NCBI RefSeq assembly: GCF_030035675.1
Contig: NC_084481.1
Location: 49,536,399 to 49,600,398 of the forward strand
Direction: 5' to 3'
DNA length: 64,000 nt
DNA from: Rhineura floridana
Lineage: Eukaryota > Chordata > Lepidosauria > Squamata > Rhineuridae
Of the stretch, positions 1-10,400 are shown in pieces. Position 1 is the first letter of the stretch; every line of letters begins with the position of its first letter. The translations under genes were made by a program, and so were the position numbers. The notes beneath the pieces were generated by a model that did not search any database, was not told where the DNA came from, and saw only the letters and a list, made by a program, of their open reading frames with translations.

Positions 1-539
1 AAAATTAGCAGTAAGTATCATCTTGCAAATGTAACTCTAACTAGAGACTTACGCACATTCATGAATTCTCCCATTCGTCTGCCTGTTGTGGCTTCCTCTG
101 TAACTTGATACATAATTTCAGTCTGTTTTGACTCAATCCCGACACTTGTTTAACTACAAGTGATAAAAACAAAATATGATTTCAGTGAGTTACTTACTTT
201 TGAATGTATTATTTCTTAAGTAAATACATAAAAGCAACATAAAAATTATAAAACTTTTTTTGCTAAAAATACTATGTGGCACTCTTCCTATAACTGGAAT
301 AATTAATATAAAGAAATAAAACAGTGTATAAGATCAGTTAACGTGAGTGGAGATTGCACAGCAGCAGTGCTTCATAAATAATGCCACCCATTTATTCCAA
401 ATGCTTTAAAAGTTAAGGACTGTGTTAAGTTTCATGAATTAAAAAAAGTTTGCAGTCAAGACAGCATCTATAGCTATATTATTGCTAAATGCGTTTATAT
501 CAAAATTGTGCATTAGTTTTGCAAATTACATTGAATAAT
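1..539. other. intronic sequence, no feature seen
   Basis: AT-rich sequence upstream of the first composite repeat, presumably COBLL1 intron. No exon, RNA gene or recognised repeat was found. Confidence 0.5.
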
Positions 540-1334
540 TATACAGCCACGAGAGTGGCTGTATACTATAGTCAGCGGGGATTTTTCACATTCCGCAATG
601 TTAAATGGAAAATATTCCCCCGTGCCATTCTGAGGCTTCCCATAAGCTCATTTCAAAACAAAACCTTACAAAACTTATAGTTCTGAACTCAGAAACGCTT
701 GCTTAACAACCCTGTCAATTTTCATGGCGATACACAAAACAGTCAGAGAGAATTGAGAGTTCAAAGTCTAAAGAGAGAGAGAAAAACCTCAGAGCCCTTT
801 TGGACTTTTTTCTGCGAGTTCTCATAATCTGTTGAAATTCATTAAAAATCAGCCATGTTCACAGTGTACCTGTAATCCTAATACTGACGTTGCCCCATAC
901 TCTGACCTTCATCTACTGCAGTTTAAAAGTTTAAAAAATGCCTGGTTGATTTTTAATTAATTTAAGAAATTTTGGCTGGAAGCCTATTATAACGCGGAGC
1001 ATGTTCAGTAAGGACCAACTGTCAGTGTTCTAAAAGCCTCACAGCTGCTGGGCGTGGCTAATAAGAGGGCCACACCCACACCAGACTTGATTTCACTTGA
1101 GGCAGTCATGGCTTCCCTCAAAGAATCCTGGGAAGTGTAGTTTGTGAAGGGTCCTGAGAGGAGACTCCTATTCCCCTGAGAGAATGGTTAACAGTCAGCC
1201 ACTCTGATTGAAGGTCTGTGAGAGAAACAGGGCGTCTCCTAGCAACTCTCAGCACCCTTCACTAACTACACTTCCCAGGATTCTTTGAGAGAAGCCATGA
1301 TTGGCTTTGAGCCATGGCTTTGAGAGAAGCCATG

Positions 1335-1478
1335 ATAAATTGTTTTAAATTGTTTTTAAAAGATGTGTTCTAAATTTGTATATTTGTTTTTAATGTTTTT
1401 ATTTATTGTAAACTGCCCAGAGAGCTTCGGCTATGGGGCGGTATATAAATACACTAAATAAATAGATAAATAAATAAT
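1335..1478 (+). mobile_element. LINE-like 3' tail inside copy A
   Basis: The GAGAGCTTCGGCTATGGGGC motif and an AAATAA-type repeated tail match L2-like 3' ends elsewhere in the window (for example 16376-16488). The same insertion is in copy B (22406-22553) but not in C, D or E, so A and B form a subfamily. A 17-base sequence (TTTGAGAGAAGCCATGA) is repeated just before it. Confidence 0.6.
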
Positions 1479-1730
1479 GATTGTCCAAAGTGTAATAGAG
1501 GCCTGGTGTGGATGTGGCCAGGGACAGCTTTGTTTTAAATTTGGGTGGGAGGTAGGGTTGCCAGGTTCAGGGCCTGAGACTGATCTTGTATCTTTAGGAG
1601 AAGAGAAAGTCAGCCAAGTGTCGGTGTTCTTTCAACATTGTAATGAGAAAAACCACAAGGTAGAATTCTCCCTTCCCCCTGTATCTTTGAAAGATACAGA
1701 AGACATCTTGGTTGGCAGGCCCAGCCTGGT

Positions 1731-2175
1731 CAGTTTTACCTATCCTAATCATGATTGCATAGGAGTATATCCGATTCAACTCAGTAATCATACAAATGAT
1801 CAGACCTGCCTTTTCCCTCCTTACCCTTTCCTCTCCCTTTCTCCTCCCCTCTTCCTTCTTCGGCCTTCCTTGCCCAGTCCAGTCCAGCCCCGCCCCTCCC
1901 CCCCAGTCAGTTTTACCTATCCTAAGCATGATTGCACGGGAGTAAATCCCACTGAACTCAATAAACATGCAAACGACCACATCTGTCCTTCTTCTCCCCT
2001 CCCCCTCCTGCCTGCTCCCATCCCTGTCCTCCCCTCTGCCTTTCCACCCATCCCAGTCCTCCCCCTCCTCCCTTCCCCATCCCCTGTGGTCAGTTTCACC
2101 TATCCTAAGCATGATTGCCTGGTGTGTGTGTGTAAATCCCACTGAACTCACTAAGCATGCAAATGATCAATCCAT
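1731..2175 (+). repeat. tandem array, about 180-bp unit, copy A
   Basis: Units start at 1731, 1908 and 2091, each with CAGTTTTACCTATCCTAA, a GGAGTAAATCCCACTGAAC core and ATGCAAATGATC, separated by pyrimidine-rich CCTCC spacers. Copies B, C and D have two, two and four units. Confidence 0.75.
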
Positions 2176-2235
2176 TCTCAGCAAACTTGCACAGGATCCC
2201 ATTTCTTACCTCCCGGATTAAAAAGCAGGGAAATT

Positions 2236-3582
2236 CACTAATAGGCAAAAAACCTTGTGGTTTAAGCATGTACCTATAGCCCACAGATATTTCTACCAAA
2301 CTTTAAAAAGCAGGGAAATTGGGCAGCTATAGTGAATGCACCAGGGGAGCAGGAGACCTGAACTCCTCTCTGAGATATTGTACTGCCCTACAAAGTTGTC
2401 AAAATCCAAACACAATTTGGGTTGGTCTTTCACAGTCCAATCCACTTGCTGTGTAGCTTGGAAGAATTTGGTAACATGTGCCTCTGAGCATATGGTGAGT
2501 GGTGGCAACACCTGTAATCAACTCAAGTAATAGAAAGAAGATATGTCCTGTGCTGAACTTGTTTATCCGGGAGGAAGCAACATTATTAAGACAGTTGATA
2601 TAGTTCAGATGGTCACTTTAAATATGTCTGATTTACTTTGCAATTTTAGTGAAGTTTTCTATAGGAAATCATTTTCCTTTGCTTTTGTTTCTATGAATAT
2701 GTGAAGTACAGCAACATTTTGCAAAATTTATACTAAAAAAACTCCAAACATAATTGTGGAATAATGGCACTGACGTCTGCAAAATAGTCTCCAGTGGACC
2801 TCAGAAGTGTCTTAATTTGCACAAGATAAAACAGTGGAAAGTGAAATATATTCTAGCAAAATTCTGGGTGTGCTCTATGTTTTTAATTGATTGTGAACAC
2901 CTTGCCTTAAATAAAGTGGTTTAAACATAGGAGGCTGAAAACATGCATCCTCTTTTTTCCAACAGCTAGAGTCATTGCTGAAGTAGCAACATACTGTGAT
3001 CATTCTGATTTTACATCAAACTGCAGTTTCAGATTCAAATGTTAATTCACCCAAAATAGAAATAGAACATAACCTCCTATATAAAACACAAAAGGCTGTC
3101 TTCACCATCACATGACAATGACCAATAAAAAGGCTTTGAAATTAATAAAAATAAATTTGACACAGATTTCTAGGATGAATAAGGAGGAGGGGAAATTTTC
3201 TGGTTTAGATTCTCTGTAGAAACATTAGTAACACAGAAAAGAAGCAAAGTAAGAAGAACACCAGCAAACATACAAAAATATAATTCTCCATCTTTGGAGG
3301 TGGCAGGTGTTGCCACCACTCACCATATGCTCAGAGGCACATGTTACCAAATTCTTCCAAGCTACACAGCAAGTGGATTGGACTGTGAAAGACCAACCCA
3401 AATTGTGTTTGGATTTTGACAACTTTGTAGGGCAGTACAATATCTCAGAGAGGAGTTCAGGTCTCCTGCTCCCCTGGGGCATTCACTATAGCTGCCCAAT
3501 TTCCCTGCTTTTTAAAGTTTGGTAGAAATATCTGTGGGCTATAGGTACATTCTTAAACCGCAAGGTTTTTTGCCTATTAGTG
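2236..3582. mobile_element. CACTA-ended element with 279-bp inverted repeats, copy A
   Basis: The left arm (2236-2514) and right arm (3304-3582) are inverted copies of each other, with only a few mismatches seen by eye. Ends are CACTAATAGG and CCTATTAGTG. The centre (2515-3303) has no open frame of note. CACTA...TAGTG ends are typical of the EnSpm/CMC superfamily, but no clear 2-3 bp target duplication was found and the left flank is the same in all copies, so the class is uncertain. Confidence 0.6.
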
Positions 3583-3806
3583 ATATTAATAGAAAAGAGA
3601 GACACAAACGTACACAGAAATAAATGCTATGAATGCAGAGATATGCAGAAGTAGTGATGGGAGGGATGCCGATAATCACTTATAAGAATGCAGTTCGTTC
3701 AATTATTTGTTCATGTGAAATTCAGAGAGCCAGTATCATTTGGTGGAACTTGTTGGTTGGGAATTTGAATAACTGTGTGTGTGTAAAAATGATCCTGTAG
3801 CTTCAT

Positions 3807-3899
3807 TTGACAAATATTAAATTAGTAAATCCAGTTATGTTCTGGGTTTATAGGGAAAACCCAGAATATAACTGAATTTTCTAATTTAATATTTGTCAA
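3807..3899. repeat. hairpin-forming palindrome
   Basis: TTGACAAATATTAAATTAG is matched by CTAATTTAATATTTGTCAA at the other end, with ACCCAGAA-type inner pairing around a short loop. The total is about 93 bp. It is probably a foldback mini-transposon in the intron just before the 4214 exon. Confidence 0.6.
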
Positions 3900-4213
3900 T
3901 ACTACTAGCATGTAATCCATATCTTATTATAGGTATAGTTGGTGTTTAAAACTACAGAGTTCCAACAACCAGAAAAGGTGAGGATGTATGTGGAGAAAGG
4001 CAATTTCAGATTTTTTGAGTCCAATGAAATTAGTCTTCAGAGTGCCTATATGTGAATTGTCCTGTATATGATAGCTGTCTTCTGATCTGCAAGCCTGTGT
4101 AACAGCAAGGCAATGGTGTTCTCAAGGAGCAGACCCCACCCCCAAGTTTTGCTTAATGACCATGGGAAATTTATATTATAGTCATTTATAGCCATTTTTA
4201 CGTTTTATTCTAG

Positions 4214-4415
4214 CAAACCAATGATGGACTTATTGGTATACCTTTGTGCACAATACCATTTAAATCCTGCAAGCCATACTATAGACCTGATGTCAACAGA
4301 GAAAAAACAGATCAAATTCAAACCAAATACACCCATTGGGATGCTGGAAGTCGACAAAGTGATTTTAAAGCCAAAACAGATGGATAAAAAGAAGCCAACT
4401 CCTGTTATCCCAGAG
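4214..4415 (+). CDS. COBLL1: COBLL1 exon: first half of cordon-bleu ubiquitin-like region
   Basis: The acceptor is TAG at 4211-4213 and the donor GTGAGA at 4416. The exon begins with the third base of a codon and ends in phase 0 after IPE. It encodes residues 1-67 of the visible protein, including [17 protein letters not shown] and [19 protein letters not shown], which match the COBLL1 ubiquitin-like fold. A short open frame from the ATG at 4221 lies inside it, but that ATG is an internal methionine, not the gene start. Confidence 0.94.
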
Positions 4416-7400
4416 GTGAGATATTTTACAGAGTGTTACCATTAGCCTTTCTTCAGCTTGTGAAAACTTTTCATTTAAGTTCCAAAGTCTGTGGAGGTAG
4501 TATCATTCAGAATAAGTTCATAAAATTTCACATGAAAACAATTGGAAATTAATCTATATTTGTGATAGAATTTGCCTTGGGTGGTGAATACCTTGTGATC
4601 TCTCAGGGTTCAGAGATGGATTGGTTTATAGACGCGTCCCTACATGCCAAAATTGCTTGGTTAGATCTTTGTTGCCTGGGAAGGGAGATAGCTGTTCATT
4701 CCATTGGCTCCTACCTGCTGTGGTCTACTCTAAGGAGAGGTGCTTGTGGGTCTCGTCTTAAGCAAGAGCAAAATGCCTTTACTCTCATTCTCTTCTCTCC
4801 TGTTGAAGGGGAGAGAAAGTGTTGACAACTAGGGACAAGACAGCACTGCTCCATGACCCATATTCGGTCCATGGCTTCTAATCCTTGGGATTATGTTGGG
4901 AGGCCTTTGTTCATATCCCTTTCCAAGTCTTGGAAGTCACCATAGCCAAGTCTTCATTTCACACCGAGAAGAGCTGCAAGAATAAAGGGATATAACTGAG
5001 AAATCTTTAGCATTTTTTGACACTGAAATCGCAAAGGTTATTAGTTATTAAATGTGTTGCTACTAATAGGCACTGTACCTGATAGGTCAAGACTTCTTTT
5101 AAAGCTAATATTCAAAATTGCAGCCTAACAAATGGTTTCCCCCTTGTTTCAGCAAACTGTGCGAGTAGTAGTAAACTACAAGAAGACACAGAAGACTATT
5201 GTCAGAGTTAGCCCTCATGCACCAGTACAAGAAATCATGCAAATCATCTGTAGCAAATGTGACTTTGATCCTTTACACACTTTGTTGCTGAAGACTTACC
5301 AGTCTCAGGAAACTCTTGACTTGACAAAATCCCTAAATGACCTTGGTCTTAGAGAATTGTATGCTATGGATGTCAGCAGAGGTAAGATTTATAAACTTGT
5401 CTTTTTCCAAAGGTGTTCCTGAAAGGAATGTATTTGGAAGCAGTACAACCTCCACGCGCACACACTCTGACTCGCTCATTCTATAATTCATTTCATAGTG
5501 ATGTGAGAGACATATGACTGGATCTTCTGTTTTTTTAAATCAGCCATGAGGAGGAATTGGAAACTGAATAACAGCCATGCTGGAGAAGAGATTGTTAACT
5601 CCTTTTCCTTGCACTGTTTTCCCAATCAAAATTGCCCCCCCCCCAAGTTTCTATTTTTCCTACAGTGGGGAGAAAATGACATGCACATATATTTTGACTA
5701 TCTACCCTTCCCCTCAACAAGGTTTGCTGTTGTCTCTCCAGCACAGTTCAACACCATCTAAACTATGCACCCATAGAGGATCTTGATAATAAGTATTGAT
5801 TAAAGACTTTGGGCCGTGCAGATTTCTTTACATACATTCCCTCTGCAACCATTGCCAAGACCTCATAAGATAGGCCAGTATTATTATCTCTGTATTGCAG
5901 ATGAAGCTCAGAAAGAGAGTGGCACAAATCCATTCAATTCATAAGTGCAACAAGATTTACCCTGGAGAATTCCCAGTTCATGCTTTTAGCCACTGCACCA
6001 GGTTCTCTCTCATCTATCCCCTCTGACCCAGCAACATCTCTCTTTGTGAAGAAAAAATGGCACCTGAATTAAACAAATATTGACTGGCTGTATTCTGTAT
6101 ATGTATTTCCTTCCCTGTAGAGAACCCTGAATTTGTGTACATAAAATAAATTTGCTACTATCCAGAAAAAAATTATTATCAGTTTTATTTGCATTTGTTA
6201 ATTGTTGTGTTAGTATAGCTCTCTTTGTTGTGAACAGCTGATGTAGTAGCTTTCATAAATAAAGAGATTTTCAGGTGTCAGAATGCAGAGTGAACACGTG
6301 CTTTGCATGCAGAAGATTCTGGGTTCAGTCCCTGGCATCTCCAGGTAGGGTTGGGAAATACCCCTGTCTGAAACCTTGCAGAACTATCACCAGTCAGCCT
6401 TCCCTAACCTGGTGCCCTCCAGCCACAGGCAGCCTAGCCAACAGTCAGGAATTATAACAGTTATAGTCCAGAACATCTGGAGGGACCAGATTGGGGAAGA
6501 CTAATGTCAACGGTACTGAGCTAGATGGACCAATGGTCTGACTCGGTAAAATGCAGCATCCAGTGTTTGTTCAAATACTTGAAGATAAGCAGGGTGTTCG
6601 CTATTTATAGGCTTCCCCCCTCCACTCTGTCAAGGCCACATGTACAGAATCTTGACAGATACTGCTCTACTTTAGATACCTTGCCAATATCTAGATAAAT
6701 TTGGGGGTTTTTTTGGGGGGGTGACTATTCTAGGTTGCTTAGGTCAGGGATTCTTGGGTTCCTTATATAGTATTTTTACAGTAAAATTCAAACAGCAATT
6801 ATTAGATGAGTGCCTTTCATCATGAAAGCTGCTGATTTGAGTGGTAAGCATCCCTTTTCATGTTGTTTACTGTTTGAAGAAGGGAAGCATTTAATTTATC
6901 TTGTTAAGTTTGTCCTTTTAAAGTTCTTTTGATCATGGTGTGAGTTCTAGACTAGTATTGGATAATTCAGAAGTATGGGCTTACGTTAATTTATCTTTAG
7001 GCAGCTTGAACAAGTTAGCAGTTAGAGTTGATGTATCTATTTTCAAAACAAACTTTTTCTTCTAATTTGTTCTAATTTTTGTTATATAGAATTTTTCCTT
7101 CATTCTATTATCAAAATAGAAAATTTTAAAAACTTAATGAATTGATATTCTTTTAAAAAGTTAATTATAGCACAAATTATATAAACAACCATGCAATATT
7201 AATAGAAAATATCCATAAATTTGTCCAATCCTCTTTTAAAGCCATCCAAGTTGGTGGCCATCACAGCCTCTTGTAGGAGTGAATTCCATAATTTAACCAT
7301 GCACTGTTTGAAGAAGTACTTTCATCTGTCTATCCTGAATCTTCCAACATTCACCTTCATTGGATGTGTACAAGTTCTGGTGTTATGAGAGTGGGAGAAA

Positions 7401-10400
7401 ATATTTGTTTGCTTTCTCCATGCCATGTGTAATTTTATATACTTATGTCACCTCTTATTCACCTTTTCTCTAAACTACAGCCCCAAAATGCTATAACCTT
7501 TCCTCATCAGGGAGTTGCTCTACTCCCTTGATAATTTTGGTTTCTCTTCTGAAACTTTTCCAACTCTACAATGTTCTTTTTGAGGTGAGGCAACCAGAAC
7601 TGTATTCCAAATGTGGCCACATCATACATTGTATAATGACATTATGATGTTGGAAGCTGTATTTTCAATACCTTTCCTGATGATCCCTAGCATGAAACTG
7701 GCCTTTTTCACGGCTGCTGCACACTGGGTTGACATCTTCATCAAGCTAAATCCCAAGGTCTTGCTCCTGGTCAGTCACCGCCATTTCAGACCCCATTAGT
7801 GTATACACGAAGTTAAGATTTTTTGCTCCAATATGCATAACTTTAAACTTGTTTACATTGAATTGCATTTGCCATTTTACTGCCCATTCACTCAGTTTGG
7901 AGAGATCCTTTTGGAGCTCTTCACAATCCCTTTTTGTTTTAATAGCCCTGAACATCAGCCACCTCACTGCTAACCCCTAACTCTAGTTCATTTATGAACA
8001 AGTTAAAAAGCACAGGTCCCAATAACAATCTTTGAGGGACTCCACTTTCTACAGAACTGTCCATTTATTCCTGCTCTCTGCTTCCTCTATTTAATCATTT
8101 CCTGATCCACAAAAGGACCTCTCCTCTTATTCCATGACTGCTATAAGCTTTCTCAGGAGTCTTTGGTAAAGTACCTTGTCAAAAGCTTTTTGAAAGTCCA
8201 AGGACACTATGTCCACTGGATTACTGCTATCTGTATGCTTGTGGACACACTCAAAAAACTCGTAATAGGTTACTGAGGCAGGGCTTATCCTTTCAGAAGC
8301 CATCCTGGTTCTGCTTCAGCAGGGCTTGTTCTTGGTTGTTTTGTCTTTAACAATACTATCCACCAGTTTTCCCAGGACAGACATTAAGGTAACCAGGCTG
8401 TAATTTTACAGGATCCCTCCAGATCCCTTTTTAAAGATTGGTGTTACATTGGCTGCTTTCCAGTCCTCAAGCAGACATTGCATACTGAGCATTGTGTTTG
8501 ACTTCTGTGCAGTGAGACAGTGGTGAGAAGTGTGTGCAAAAGACATGGCTGATTATTAAAACATGTATGGTTTTATTATTGATTATAATTTGTCTTATTT
8601 CTGATCTTTGTAAACTACTCTGGAAGCCTTTTTTGGCTGAAGAGTGTGGAAACAATACAGTGAGATGCGTGTTCACAGGTTAGAAAAAATAGACTCAGCA
8701 AGCTTGAAATAATATTTTTTTAAAAATTGGTGGTAGCGGGGTGGGTGGGTTTCCCTCTGAATATAAGAGCAACCAGACAGGATAAAACTAAAGGTCCACC
8801 TAGTCTAGCATCCTGCTTCCTACAATGGCAGCCAGATGCATCAGATAGCCAATAAACAGGATTTGAGGTCAATGCCCTTTTCTGTTGTTTGTCTGTCCTC
8901 CCTGAGCATAATCAGAGAGGCAGACTACCTCTGAATCTGGAGAAGGAAAGGTGTCCATCAGTGGATATTTAGACGAGATTGCTGTATGGAATCTCTAGGT
9001 TCAGAGCCATTCTACCTGTGAATAAGCTGAAATTGTGGAGGCCAGCACTAGGAAAGGGATCTTGGTCTCACATGCTGCTTTGTATAATCACCTCAAAAGA
9101 TGGGTAAGCCAGTGGCCCACAACACATGTTGTGCTGTGTGAATAAGTCCTGTCTCTATAACAATCACCTAAAACGGTAAACTAATTTATTTTATGTTGAT
9201 CTTTAAACAGTGCATTGAAGTTCAGTGGGGCTCACTTCCATAGTGGTCACGAGGCTCTAGCCTTCATTTCCTTTTTGTTCCACGTAGAGAATAGAGAGAC
9301 ACACTGCCTTCACTTCCTGTTCCCCTTTGAGAGCTGCCATTTTGGTGGCAGGAGTATGACAGTTCTGGAAATCAAGTGTCTCTCCCTGTCGAATGGGATA
9401 TGCCCCATCTCCTTGGCACTGGTCACAATGTTTCATTTGGAAACAGGGAGACCCAAACTGTTGTAACTAAAACACTTTGTTATTTCTACTTCTCCACAAC
9501 TGACTATGCTTTAGAAAGTAGGGAGTTAATAGGGTACCCACTGTCACAGGAAGATGGCAGATAGTGCTGTGGCTCAGTTGCCAAAAAGACTTGGAACGCA
9601 AGGGCTATGCATATTCATTGTCTACCAAAGTCTCTGGCAAAGTGCATCTTAGTACCTGCTAGAAAAGGTGAGAGGATGCTCAAGGCAGTGTACATGGTTC
9701 TACCCCTTGCATTTTATTCTTTCAAAAACCCTGTGAGGTAGGTTGGGTTGAGGGATTATAATTGGCCTATGGTCATTCAGTGAACTTTGTGGCTAAGTAG
9801 AGATTTGAACCTGGTCTCTTGGGTCCTAGTCTAACACACTAACCCTATACCACACTGCAGTACTTACAGAAACTCTTTCTCTTAGTTTTCAACTAGATCC
9901 CCGTAGTTTTGATTTTTAGGCACAACATTTATTTTTATTCTGGGGTTCTGGCCTTTTCTAGTGTGTAATCTGCCATAGTTTTATTACTGCTGTTTTATTA
10001 ATGGTTTTTCAGAATTATACACCAATTCAGATATGAGTGTGCATGTGTTGCAGTATACAAAATACACCTAATAAAATGAAAAAAATAATTCAATAAGGAT
10101 TTTTTTAAAAAAATGCATTTATTTCAAGGGAAGGGGAGCCTTTTGGGGAACTGCACCAGCCCCTCCAACCACCTTACTCTGGCCTTGCCTCCTGCACGCA
10201 CAATGCCTAGTGCTACACCTACCCCATTTACATTTTCATCATTTTTTGTCTTCATCCCAGGGAGCTATTTGCTCCAAAGTGGACCCTCCTCAGCTCCTGT
10301 TGATTTTCCCCCTGCATCAGTTTAAAAGTGGCTCTGCTGCCTTTTTGATTTTAAGTGCCAGCAGTCTGGTTCCATCCTGGTTCAAATGAACAGGTCTGGC

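Larger units (their letters stand above)
540..3582 (+). mobile_element. composite repeat copy A
   Basis: First full copy of a family seen five times here. It starts at a hairpin end (TATACAGCCACGAGAGTGGC, positions 540-565). It then runs through shared unique sequence, a palindromic segment with the AATCCTGGGAAGTGTAGTTT motif in both orientations (about 1120-1290), an LINE-like tail (1335-1478), a tandem array (1731-2175) and a long inverted-repeat element (2236-3582). Short open frames in it recur in other copies because the copies are similar; they have no start context or domain and are not called. Both outer flanks differ from those of the other copies, so the unit moved or spread as a whole. 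Confidence 0.75.

Noticed and set aside
2336-2530. Small ORF recurring at 2336, 3225, 23219 and 25984 with almost the same peptide ([20 protein letters not shown])
   Set aside because: It lies in the inverted arms of the composite repeat and recurs only because the DNA is repeated. It has no known domain and is matched by equally open frames on the other strand.
540-3582. Helitron as the class of the composite repeat
   Set aside because: The hairpin end and a TC start on the opposite strand are suggestive, but there is no CTRR terminus and the flanks are not consistently A and T.
4562-4825. 87-codon frame in the intron after the first visible exon
   Set aside because: No domain, and no splice-phase fit between two conserved exons.
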